From the NCBI GenBank assembly GCA_963827085.1, contig CAWGZY010000005.1:124001-188000 (forward strand): DNA of 64,000 nucleotides, in the 5' to 3' direction. The notes beneath the pieces are model-generated. The model did no database searches and was not told where the DNA came from. It was given only the letters and a program-made list of their open reading frames with translations. A program made the position numbers and the translations under genes. Source of the DNA: JAGVPT01 sp963827085 (GTDB lineage Bacteria > Bacteroidota > Ignavibacteria > UBA10030 > UBA8401). Position 1 is the stretch's first letter, and each line of letters starts with the position of its first letter. Below, piece by piece: positions 1 to 8,100 of the stretch.

Positions 1-110
1 GGTAGGCTGTTGCGCGGACGTTCCAGTCAGATGCTCCTAAGTCCGTCCAACAACGCGCGGCAAAATCGTCGACGGCTGGTTCCGTCAGCTTGAGCGACTG
101 GTTAGGTGGC
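1..110 (-). repeat. attC site 1 (partial, cut by window edge)
   Basis: Right part of an integron attC site. It ends in the boundary GTTAGGTGGC at 101-110, preceded by the conserved arm GGTTCCGTCAGCTTGAGCGA shared with the five complete sites. The complete sites are 158-159 bp, so about 48 bp lie beyond the left edge. In cassette orientation (- strand) this is the attC of the most distal cassette seen here. Confidence 0.85.
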
Positions 111-356
111 AAAGTCAGTTGGTTAAACTGAACGAAGCTTCGGACTAAGACTGTTTCGTTTTTGATTTTGGTTATAAACATAGCTCCCAACTATGATTGC
201 CAGGAAAGTTTCCGTACGAGATGATACCATTTTCTTGCAGCTATTGCAATTAGATAATTTGACTGCTTATAGATTCATATCTTTAGAAGCTTGAATCAAG
301 AAACGAAGCTTGAATTACTGGAACTATTTCTTTCTTAGTGAACCCAAGTTTGTTTT
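111..356 (-). other. ORF-less integron cassette (distal copy)
   Basis: Cassette body between attC 1 and attC 2 with no convincing gene. Over about 215 bp (roughly 140-356) it is clearly homologous, at an eye-estimated three quarters identity, to the ORF-less cassette at 3543-3789. Shared blocks include ATAAACATAGCTCCCAACTA and TATTGCAATTAGA. A short reading frame beginning MFITKIKNE exists on the - strand, but its differences from the other copy are not concentrated at third codon positions, so I do not call it a gene. A promoter-like element is listed separately. Confidence 0.75.
221..249 (-). promoter_or_regulatory. promoter-like element in ORF-less cassette (distal copy)
   Basis: On the - strand TTGCAA (244-249) is followed after exactly 17 bp by TATCAT (221-226), close to a sigma-70 -35/-10 pair, pointing toward the downstream cassettes. 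The same pair with the same spacing exists in the homologous cassette at 3654-3682. Inferred from sequence only. Confidence 0.4.
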
Positions 357-515
357 GCCACCTAACGGACCGGAGCTAAGCTGCGGCGGCGAACAGCCAG
401 TTCCATGTAGTTCATTGCGCGGACGTATCTGCTGGTCATATCATTCCTGGCGAACTGTCGCGCGGCGAAATCGTCAACGGCTACTTCCGTCAGCTTGAGC
501 GACTGGTTAGGCGGC
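357..515 (-). repeat. attC site 2
   Basis: 159 bp attC bounded by GCCACCTAAC (357-366) and GTTAGGCGGC (506-515). The outer arms (CGGACCGGAGCTAAGCTGCGG on the left, TTCCGTCAGCTTGAGCGACT on the right) can pair imperfectly, as expected for a folded attC, while the central about 80 bp differs from the other sites. Confidence 0.9.
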
Positions 516-528
516 AACGGAATTGTTC

Positions 529-978
529 CTAGTTAGTTTCTGATTGGTTTAGATGGTTCATTTTCATTCTAGCAATCAACAATCCGTAGTAACCCCATAT
601 GACGATGAAGAAAATGACCACAATAATTATTCTGTTGTCGTTCTCAAGGAAGGATCGCAAGTCGAAGGCAGCTACAAATATTGCTAGAATAATGCACCAT
701 CCAAAAATGCTGATCCAAAAAAGGAAGGGTCTGGTTTTTCTAGCGAATCCAGGGCCATTCTTTGACCATGTCTTCCCTGATGCTATTTGATTGCCGATGA
801 ATGCCGATTGCATCATATTTATACACAAGATAAATATCTGCCTAAGAGGTGTCTTTAAAACAGATTCAAAAAAAATGGGCACGACAAATGCCGAAATACA
901 AACCGCGGTAGTTGTTATTTTCCATATTGTGACCACCGTAGCAGGGATGTCTTTTGGCGATGTAGTAGAGTTATCCAT
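529..978 (-). CDS. small integral membrane protein (integron cassette gene)
   Basis: A 149-residue protein of unknown function, predicted to sit in the inner membrane. Hydrophobic segments lie at about residues 14-36, 45-63, 84-107 and 116-138, suggesting four helices with a short charged C-terminus. It starts with ATG at 978, only 14 bp from attC 3, and stops 13 bp before attC 2, so it fills its cassette in the usual gene-cassette manner. There is no room for its own promoter, so transcription must come from upstream in the array. I recognise no family. Cassette genes of this type are commonly orphan proteins. Confidence 0.75.
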   Translation of the reverse strand: MDNSTTSPKDIPATVVTIWKITTTAVCISAFVVPIFFESVLKTPLRQIFILCINMMQSAFIGNQIASGKTWSKNGPGFARKTRPFLFWISIFGWCIILAIFVAAFDLRSFLENDNRIIIVVIFFIVIWGYYGLLIARMKMNHLNQSETN

Positions 979-992
979 ACAATTTCATTCTT

Positions 993-1150
993 GCCGCCTA
1001 ACGGACCGGAGCTAAGCTGCGGCGACGTGCAGCCAGTTCCATGTAGAATATACGCGCGGCAGGTATCGCCAATTCCCTAAAAAATTTTTCTGGCGCGCGG
1101 CCAAATCGCCGACGGCTGGTTCCGTCAGCTTGAGCGACTGGTTAGGCAGC
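993..1150 (-). repeat. attC site 3
   Basis: 158 bp attC bounded by GCCGCCTAAC (993-1002) and GTTAGGCAGC (1141-1150), with the same outer arms as the other sites and its own central sequence. Confidence 0.9.
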
Positions 1151-1158
1151 ATAAAGAT

Positions 1159-1797
1159 TTAAATCGAGAATAGGGCGCTCGCAAATATTTGAATTCCTCT
1201 GGTGTGAGTAGGATAAACATTATCCTTCTCTATATTTAGTAAGCCCAATGAGTATTTGTAGTCTAGGGTTGCCCTAATTAAGGGCGCAATGCTATATTCT
1301 AAACCTGCGCCAAAATCCAAAGCACAATCCAAATCCTTGAAACGGCTTTTGTTATCTAAGTCTATACCACCGGATTGATTTGTACCTTCTTTGGCGGATA
1401 AGAGATAACCTAAATTAGGACCAATTAATACGTGCGGTGAAAATACCGCTACAGGTAAATCAATTTTGAGTTCGACTGGAACTTGAAAATATTGATTTCG
1501 CTCTTTGAGTATGTCCGGTCCACCTAAGTCAGGAAAATAAACATCTGAGCCTTTCTGAATATAAGATGGCTCTACTCGAATTGACAACAATGGAATCATT
1601 GGAATTTCTACAATTGCACCAAATGAGGGGCCCAGTGAAGATTTAGTTGATGCTCCTATAAGATTTCCAATTGAAAATGCACCCCAGTTTAAACCAATAG
1701 TTGGGCCTATCAGTACTTGGGCGGTTTCTTTTTGGATGCCAAATAGGAGAAAAGAGATGATCAGGTACGTTTTGATTTTCCAATAAGTTGAGACCAT
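1159..1797 (-). CDS. PorT-like outer-membrane beta-barrel protein (integron cassette gene)
   Basis: A 212-residue protein with an N-terminal hydrophobic stretch (about residues 9-26, ending near TAQ) that looks like a signal peptide. The remainder alternates short polar and hydrophobic segments with glycine-rich turns (for example GPTIGLNWGAF, GPSFGAIVEIP, LDFGAGLEYSIAP) and ends in an aromatic-containing strand. This fits the small PorT/OMP_b-brl family of outer-membrane barrels common in Bacteroidota and relatives. Specific function is unknown. It starts with ATG 39 bp inside the attC 4 boundary and ends 8 bp from attC 3. A surface-protein cassette of this kind could vary the cell envelope, which is inference. 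Confidence 0.75.
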   Translation of the reverse strand: MVSTYWKIKTYLIISFLLFGIQKETAQVLIGPTIGLNWGAFSIGNLIGASTKSSLGPSFGAIVEIPMIPLLSIRVEPSYIQKGSDVYFPDLGGPDILKERNQYFQVPVELKIDLPVAVFSPHVLIGPNLGYLLSAKEGTNQSGGIDLDNKSRFKDLDCALDFGAGLEYSIAPLIRATLDYKYSLGLLNIEKDNVYPTHTRGIQIFASALFSI

Positions 1798-1836
1798 GAG
1801 TTTTATTCTCTTACGTTATCATGAATGCCGGTTCAT

Positions 1837-1994
1837 GCTGCCTAACGGATCGGAGCTAAGCTGCGGCGGCGAATAGCCGCCGCGACGGAATCCAGTCCGC
1901 GCGAGCTAAGTCATGTCCGATAGTAGCTGCTTATTTCGCGCGTGCAAAATCACCAACGGCTGGTTCCGTCAGCTTGAGCGACTGGTTAGGTGGC
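1837..1994 (-). repeat. attC site 4
   Basis: 158 bp attC bounded by GCTGCCTAAC (1837-1846) and GTTAGGTGGC (1985-1994). Its centre is close to those of attC 5 and 6 (shared block ACGGAATCCAGTCCGCGCG), so these three sites are the most alike. Confidence 0.9.
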
Positions 1995-1996
1995 AT

Positions 1997-2707
1997 TTAC
2001 CGTTTATTCCTTTTCCCAATGCTTGCAAAATGAGCGACTATTTTTTCAAAGACTTCTTTGGAGATTATAGTTTGTCTGAGTATTGCGCTTCCGTCCTGAT
2101 ACATGTCTTGTTTTGGGAAATGGTAAACTGATATTGCATATTCAGATATTTTCTGATAGAGCTCATCCCCGGTATAGTTATATGGGAATGAATAATTACG
2201 CCCAATGAATGAGTCAACATCAGTCATTTTATATAACATTCGATAATTCGTTATTGGAGTTGGTTCTTTATATCCTGCTTTCGTAATCGAACTTGCACCA
2301 AAAATACGAATCGTTTCTTCTAAAATGGGATTGTATAAGTCAATGTCAATTCTGTTGTTTACAATAATGCCCATTTCGTAATTATTTACTTGTGAGTATT
2401 CATACAAGTTCATTGAAGAAACAATTGCTGATTTCTCATTGATAAAACATTTAGCATGCAACTCTTTGCAATAGTAAACTCCGACATTATCAAGTTGTGA
2501 CAGCCAAGCTCGCTCATCCTTCGGCAGCTCTTCTTTACGATAGATAATTCTGATGTCTTTAATAGACGATATTCGCTCTGTAATAATCCGTTGTAATCTG
2601 GGAACGATCTTTAGATATGGTGATAGTATGAACAAAAATTGCTCTGACGAGGCAATGAGTTTTTCTAATTCAGAAGATATTGCAGTTGTTGTTATGAATG
2701 ATGCCAT
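1997..2707 (-). CDS. PLD-like (phospholipase D superfamily) protein, integron cassette gene
   Basis: About 236 residues from the ATG at 2707. A GTG at 2734 inside attC 5 could add nine residues but seems less natural. The C-terminal part of a PLD-like domain is visible: LHAKCFINEKSAIVSSMNL supplies the HxK of an HKD-type motif followed by the usual Ser-x-Asn, then an acidic stretch with NNYEMGI. Only one such motif is seen, so an active enzyme would probably need to dimerise, as in single-motif PLD nucleases. Such proteins act as nucleases or nuclease-like subunits of restriction and defence systems, and less often as lipases. Which applies here cannot be told. It ends 2 bp from attC 4. Nuclease or defence proteins are frequent cargo of integron cassettes. 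Confidence 0.75.
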   Translation of the reverse strand: MASFITTTAISSELEKLIASSEQFLFILSPYLKIVPRLQRIITERISSIKDIRIIYRKEELPKDERAWLSQLDNVGVYYCKELHAKCFINEKSAIVSSMNLYEYSQVNNYEMGIIVNNRIDIDLYNPILEETIRIFGASSITKAGYKEPTPITNYRMLYKMTDVDSFIGRNYSFPYNYTGDELYQKISEYAISVYHFPKQDMYQDGSAILRQTIISKEVFEKIVAHFASIGKRNKR

Positions 2708-2729
2708 GCTTGATTGGAGTTTTGTAAAT

Positions 2730-2888
2730 GCCACCTAACGGACCGGAGCTAAGCTGCGGCGACGAAGTGCCGCAGCGACGGAATCCAGTCCGCGCGAGCT
2801 AAGTCATGTCCAACAAGTAACTGGTTGTTTCGCGCGTGTAAAATCGTCGACGGCTGGTTCCGTCAGCTTGAGCGACTGGTTAGGCAGC
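2730..2888 (-). repeat. attC site 5
   Basis: 159 bp attC bounded by GCCACCTAAC (2730-2739) and GTTAGGCAGC (2879-2888). The outer arms match the other sites. Confidence 0.9.
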
Positions 2889-2893
2889 AACAT

Positions 2894-3358
2894 TTATTGT
2901 ATAGATAGACTTAATGATAAGTTAGAGAATGAACCTGCACTCAACACATAGGAACCCACTTGGACTGGGTTACCTGATGAATCCGCTATTGGTTGACCCA
3001 TTGCACCAATTAAAGTGGATTGATGTGAGGTAATGACTTCCGTTATTATATACTTGCTGATAACTCGAGGACCGTACATTATTACCTCCCCGTTGTCATT
3101 TTTCAATGTCCATGGCATATTGCCAATATTAACTAATAACGTCTCTGGAGCAGCACGTAAGTTCAGCGCCGTGAGTGATGCTTTCAACGTATCGTGAATC
3201 CCAAAGACAGCCTTAGGAATCGTAAGCATGTATTGTAAACTATCTATAACCGTGCTAACGCTTAAAGTTGGTTGAGTAGTTGATTCAACGGGGTTGGTGT
3301 CCTTCTTGCAGCCATTGATAACAAGTACGATGGATAAGATAAAGAGAATGTTTCGCAT
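2894..3358 (-). CDS. lipoprotein, possibly BsuPI-like (integron cassette gene)
   Basis: A 154-residue exported lipoprotein. The first 17 residues form a type II signal peptide ending in the lipobox ING|C, followed by KKD. The remainder is predicted mostly beta, and a late block containing G-x-Y-x-L (near GSYVLSAG) recalls the BsuPI/intracellular-proteinase-inhibitor fold, but the match is weak. A good ribosome-binding site (AGGAG) lies 8 bp upstream of the ATG, between it and attC 6. The gene stops 5 bp short of attC 5. Function unknown; the protein is expected to be anchored in the cell envelope. Confidence 0.8.
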   Translation of the reverse strand: MRNILFILSIVLVINGCKKDTNPVESTTQPTLSVSTVIDSLQYMLTIPKAVFGIHDTLKASLTALNLRAAPETLLVNIGNMPWTLKNDNGEVIMYGPRVISKYIITEVITSHQSTLIGAMGQPIADSSGNPVQVGSYVLSAGSFSNLSLSLSIQ

Positions 3359-3384
3359 ATGTTCTCCTTGTGTCTGTAGTTTTT

Positions 3385-3542
3385 GCTGCCTAACGGACCG
3401 GAGCTAAGCTGCGGCAACGAAGTGCCGCAGCGACGGAATCCAGTCCGCGCGTGGTATGTCCAGTCCAACAGTAACTGGTTGTTTCGCGCGAGCTAAATCG
3501 TTGACGGCTGGTTCCGTCAGCTTGAGCGACTGGTTAGGCGGC
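3385..3542 (-). repeat. attC site 6 (proximal to the integrase)
   Basis: 158 bp attC bounded by GCTGCCTAAC (3385-3394) and GTTAGGCGGC (3533-3542). It closes the first cassette after the presumed attI site. Confidence 0.9.
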
Positions 3543-3789
3543 GAACATGACAGTAAACCAGTACGTCGTTGCGCATTAAGAATGTTTTCGTTTTTGATAC
3601 TGTTTATAAACATAGCTCCCAACTATGGTTGTCCGGTAAGCTCTCCGTACCAGATAATATCGTTTTATTGCAGTTATTGCAATTAGAAAATCTGACTGTT
3701 TATAAACTCGTTCTTTTTTGAGACTTGAAGCAAGGAACAAAATTCGAATCACCGAAACTACTTCTTACTTAGCCAACTTATTTTTTTAA
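3543..3789 (-). other. ORF-less integron cassette (first position)
   Basis: First cassette after attI, about 247 bp of body plus attC 6, with no convincing gene. It is homologous along most of its length to the distal ORF-less cassette at 111-356. On the - strand it holds a promoter-like pair (listed separately), then a short hairpin CATAG-N7-CTATG (about 3611-3627). A reading frame starting MFINSIKNEN runs into attC 6 and through its arm; I regard it as incidental. Confidence 0.75.
3654..3682 (-). promoter_or_regulatory. promoter-like element in first ORF-less cassette
   Basis: On the - strand TTGCAA (3677-3682), 17 bp spacer, TATTAT (3654-3659). It points away from the integrase and into the cassette array. 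Position and conservation in the second copy suggest the cassette may supply transcription to downstream cassette genes. Confidence 0.45.
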
Positions 3790-4006
3790 GCCACCTAACT
3801 GTGATTAGATTGTGTAAAGCAAGTATGTGTCGATTTTTAATGTGATAGACTGCTCCCCGCAGGATAATATAATAATTGAGGGATTGCCCGGTAGGTTACT
3901 GAACGCCCCCTCGCTTTTTTCTGTGAGGTTTAGTATCTTTCCGTTGTCGCTACCGCAAAACTACTGCATTCTATAGACAAATGCAACTTCAAAAAGGGGG
4001 ATTCCA
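3790..4006. other. putative attI region between first cassette and intI
   Basis: The solitary boundary GCCACCTAAC at 3790-3799 matches the cassette ends but is not followed by an attC arm; instead unique sequence leads to the integrase start. This is where an integron attI site belongs: next to intI and at the junction with the first cassette. A GTAGGTTAC-type element near 3891 could be an integrase-binding site. No gene lies here. Exact attI limits cannot be set from sequence alone. Confidence 0.6.
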
Positions 4007-4966
4007 ATGGAAAAAGGTAAATTGCTCGACCAGGTCCGGACTCGCATTCGACTTCGGCACTTTAGCATGCGAACTGAACAAGCATACATCTACTGGATTA
4101 AACGATTCATTTTGTTCCACAATAAACGCCATCCTCGCGAAATGGGGGAAAAAGAGATCGAAGCGTTCTTGTCGCATCTCGCGGTCATCGGAAAAGTTTC
4201 TGCCTCGACACAGAATCAAGCGTTCAACGCTTTGCTCTTCCTCTATAGAACAATCTTCGGCCGCGAACTTGGGCATATCGCAAATGTCGTCCGCGCTAAC
4301 CGTCCACGACGGCTCCCGGTCGTCTTCACAAAAGAGGAGGTGCAATCGATTCTGGCACGGCTGCGCGGAACGAACAAATTGATTGCAAGCCTTCTCTACG
4401 GTTCCGGATTCCGTTTGCAGGAATGCCTCAGACTACGGGTGAAAGATGTCGACTTCTCGCGCGGACTTATCATCGTGCGCGAGGCAAAAAGAAACAAGGA
4501 CCGCATCGTCCCTCTACCGGAAAAATTAAGAGAGGAACTCACGCTTCATTTGAAAATGGTTTCGGTAATGCACGAACGGGATCTGCTCAACGGCTACGGC
4601 GAGGTCGCTCTGCCGGATGCGCTCGGAAAGAAATATCCGAACGCGGGAAAAGAATTTGCATGGCAATATGTTTTTCCCGCCTCAAGAATTTCTACTGACC
4701 CCCGCAGCAAGAAAACGTTGCGCCACCATCTGGATGAAAGTTCAGTGCAACGTTCTGTGAAGGAGGCAATGACGGCAATCTGTCCGCGCAAGAACGGCAG
4801 CTGCCACTCTTTTCGCCATTCGTTTGCAACACACTTGCTTGAACAAGGATACGACATCCGCACCGTACAGGAATTGCTCGGACACCAGAATCTTCAAACG
4901 ACGATGATCTATACTCACGTTCTTAATAGAGGAGGACTCGCCGTCCGAAGTCCTTTGGATAGGTAG
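4007..4966 (+). CDS. intI: integron integrase (IntI-type tyrosine recombinase)
   Basis: A 319-residue site-specific recombinase that inserts and excises cassettes between attI and attC sites. The N-terminal SAM-like domain (about 1-90, including SMRTEQAYIYWIKRF) is followed by the catalytic domain. The tetrad is intact: Arg in YGSGFRLQE, Lys in EAKRNKDR, the His-Ser-Phe-Arg box near residue 264, LGHQNLQTT, and the nucleophile Tyr in MIYTHV. The extra segment typical of IntI and absent from XerC/D is present (LPDALGKKYPNAGKE then WQYVFPA). Length is normal for the family. A purine-rich GGGGG stretch precedes the ATG. It diverges from the cassettes, the usual integron arrangement. Confidence 0.95.
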   Translation: MEKGKLLDQVRTRIRLRHFSMRTEQAYIYWIKRFILFHNKRHPREMGEKEIEAFLSHLAVIGKVSASTQNQAFNALLFLYRTIFGRELGHIANVVRANRPRRLPVVFTKEEVQSILARLRGTNKLIASLLYGSGFRLQECLRLRVKDVDFSRGLIIVREAKRNKDRIVPLPEKLREELTLHLKMVSVMHERDLLNGYGEVALPDALGKKYPNAGKEFAWQYVFPASRISTDPRSKKTLRHHLDESSVQRSVKEAMTAICPRKNGSCHSFRHSFATHLLEQGYDIRTVQELLGHQNLQTTMIYTHVLNRGGLAVRSPLDR

Positions 4967-5015
4967 GAGGATGTGCCGGGTTGGAAATTATCGCGAAGAT
5001 CGTAGAGAGTATTTT

Positions 5016-5036
5016 CCCTCCCCTCACAGGGGAGGG
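5016..5036. repeat. short palindromic intergenic repeat
   Basis: CCCTCCCC-TCAC-AGGGGAGGG forms a hairpin, followed by CTAAGGGTGGGG. A second repeat-like piece, CGCTCCGCTCGGGGTGACA, follows at about 5104-5122 and has a relative at about 25143-25175. Both look like dispersed REP-type elements between intI and the GH2 gene. Confidence 0.5.
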
Positions 5037-5194
5037 ACTAAGGGTGGGGCCGATGTGTCACTCATGACTCTATTTGAAACCGCAATTGTGGCATGAACTC
5101 TTCGCTCCGCTCGGGGTGACAATGAGAAGGTATGAATCTAAATCATTCTGATCCCGCCGTGGATTGTGGGGAGAAGAATGACGATCCAAAACAT

Positions 5195-8100
5195 TTATTC
5201 TATGTTGAACCCTTCAATCGCAACATCGGGCTTTTCTCCCTGAGTGTCGGCGTCCTCAAGCTCCATTGTGATCGTTCGTTTCTCTCCCGGCATGAGCGAT
5301 ACAAAGTTATCGCTGAAGATGACCGGCAATATCCGTTCCCTGCTTTTTATCCGGACGACTTTCAACTTGACCATGAGAGCCGGTTCAGCGGCAGCGTTGA
5401 TGAGCTCGGTTGTGATGTGCCATTGGTTTCCTTCTTTCACAACTTTTGTCTTCGTCTCAAGTTTCACTTTGGGGAGAGCCCGTGCAGCTTTGAGGTCATC
5501 ATCTTTCATGCCGCGCCAGTAGAGGTTGCTTGAAAGCTCAACTCTGCCTCTTCGCAGTATAAGTCTGATAAAGTAGACGCTGCTGAGGCTGTCGGGATAT
5601 TCAACCTTAAAACATCGTGCAGTGTAATCCTCGGGGCAATCGATAACAGATTTCTTCACCATCCTTATCGTTCCATCAAGGTTTACAATCTCCATCGTTG
5701 CCGTGAGACCTGCTCCATCCTGAATACTATAATTCACTACTTCAATGCTGTCGGTCGCCGCATTCCATTGTATATGTAGCGGCTCGTTGGCTTTTTTGCA
5801 GCCGAAATACGCAGCAGTCGGTTCGAAATAATAATCGTATGTCTGCCACACCATCGAAGGCCACGCAGGATGACTCATCCACAATAAAACTCCCATCCTG
5901 TTCTTACTCTGTGCTTCGAACATCGCCCGGTAGCCTTGATAATTTACCCACTGTGCAAGCGTAAGCCAGTCTTTTACATTGTCCGTCGGTCCGAAGTTGT
6001 CGGTAATTTGCTGGATGAATGAGTATCCGTATTGTGCGCTTTCCAAATTGAAATCGTGGATACCCCACATGCGATCAATGGGCCACAACGTGGAATCGGG
6101 AAGCATTTGTTTCAGACTTTCATAAGAAACCATGTTCGGCATTCCAAGCTCGCTGTGCAATTTTTCAGTTGCTCGTTTTTCAAAATAGAATTTTGCAGGC
6201 ATCGCCCGGTACGGTCCGCCGCCGCTGACGACGCCGAAAGAAGAGCTCGAGATGTAATGCAGTCCCGGATGGAGCTGCGGCAGCATCACTCTGATCGCAG
6301 AGTCGATGGGTTGCGGCGGATTTCCTTCGTTCCGGCCGCAATACAATCCAATTGAAGGATGGTTGCGGATTCGCTTCACGAAATCATTAGCATTTTGCAT
6401 GAACATTGCATTGTCGTTCGGGTCCGGACCGTCCAGCGGATTCGCCAGCCAGAAATCCTGCCACACCATAATTCCGTAACGATCGCACGCTTCATAAAAT
6501 GCATCGTCGCCTACCTGGCCGACCCAATTTCGGATCATCGTGAAATTCATTTCTTTGTGATAACGAACCGCAATGTCATATTCCCGCGCGCGGTAGCGAA
6601 GCATCGATTCGGAGAAACCCCAGTTGCCTCCGCGACCGATAAATCTTCTTCCGTTAACCCAAATTTTTAATGCATCTCCTTCCTCGGAGTATGACATTTG
6701 CCTGACGCCGGTCTTTAAGGATTTTGTATCCGATGTCCTTCCGTCCGCTGCCCGGAATTCCAAATTCACGTCGTAGAGATTTTGTTCTCCGTAACCGTTC
6801 GGCCACCAGAGCTTCGGATTCTTTAATCGCAGGGAAGGATGTGTTGAAGGATTGAAACGCACGGTCTTCGTTTCGGATGGATCTAACGAGACCGGCTGTT
6901 CAAACTTTACGTCGCCGAAATTTCCCCGCACGATTCCTTTCTGTTCCTTCGATGTATGATTGCGAAGCGTCAGTTCGACGGCGACGTCGGCCGATGATGT
7001 ATCGGGAAGAGAGAGACTCGTCGAAACGAAGGGATCTTCAATGGTTACTGCTCCCGTTGTCGAAAGATAGACGTCGCTCCAAATACCGGTATCCCTTCCC
7101 CGAATTGTCGGTATCCAATCCCACCCGACGGTTGCATGGAATGTCGGATTATCGGCGCCCAATTCACCGCCGTTTGCATCGTGGCTGAACTTCGTCTGCT
7201 CTTTTATAAATCCGGGGGAATCATTCTTCTTGATGCGTACGGCAAGAACATTTTTCTCTCCGGGAATCACAATATCGGAAACGTCAAATTGTCCGCGGGT
7301 AAATGCGCCTGCGATTAATCCGAGTTTTTTCCCGTTGAGATACACTTCCGCTTTCCAGTTTATTCCGTCAAAGTTGAGGAACATCCTTTGCCCTGCAGAA
7401 GAAGCAGGAGCAGTAAATTCGTCGCGGTACCAGAAATCGGAATAGAAATACGAATCCGAAATTGACAGCTGGTTGTCCGCAAAGTTTGGATCGGGTAAAG
7501 CTCCGGCGTTGAGATAGCTCACAAGCGCAGTACCCGGCACGGTTGCAATGATCCAATCGCTGTCGTTGAATCCGGACTTGGAAAGTGTTTCGCCATCCGC
7601 TTTCACCGATGATTCACGCTGAATTTTCCATGCCCCGCCGGCCAAATCCACTCTTCCATTTGTTCCGCTCGGAGCTTGAACGTGTGCGACCGCAACGGGA
7701 CCGCCTGTTCCGAAAACTTCCATCTCGCTCAAAATATATCCATCGGAAGAAGCAGGCTTTTTCATCAACACGCGCACGTATCGTCCTTTTGCCGGCCCGT
7801 CTAATTTGATGTTGTCTGTTTGGCCTTTATCCGAATTTTCGGGAAGCGCGGATATATCGTGCCAATTCGCGGCATCGTCCGATGCCTGGATTGATCCGAC
7901 TGCCGCCCGGCGAATCCAGCTCAGCACGATTCGATCGAACGTACATTCCGCTCCGAGGTCTACATACACCCATTCCTCCTGTGAACCGGCGCTCATCCAT
8001 GCGCTTGTGAAGCTGTACGGGCCTCCGATAGGAGCGCGATTTCCTTTGTTGAACATTCCAAACTCTCCGACAGCCCAGTTTTTTGCGTTTGGAACATTTA

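Noticed and set aside
1..3542. Regularly spaced near-identical repeats as a CRISPR array
   Set aside because: Repeat units are 158-159 bp with genes between them, boundaries match GTTRRRY cassette ends, and an IntI gene is adjacent. This is an integron, not CRISPR.
3404..3622. 72-codon frame in the first ORF-less cassette running through attC 6
   Set aside because: It translates the attC arm, and its divergence from the homologous cassette is not synonymous-biased.
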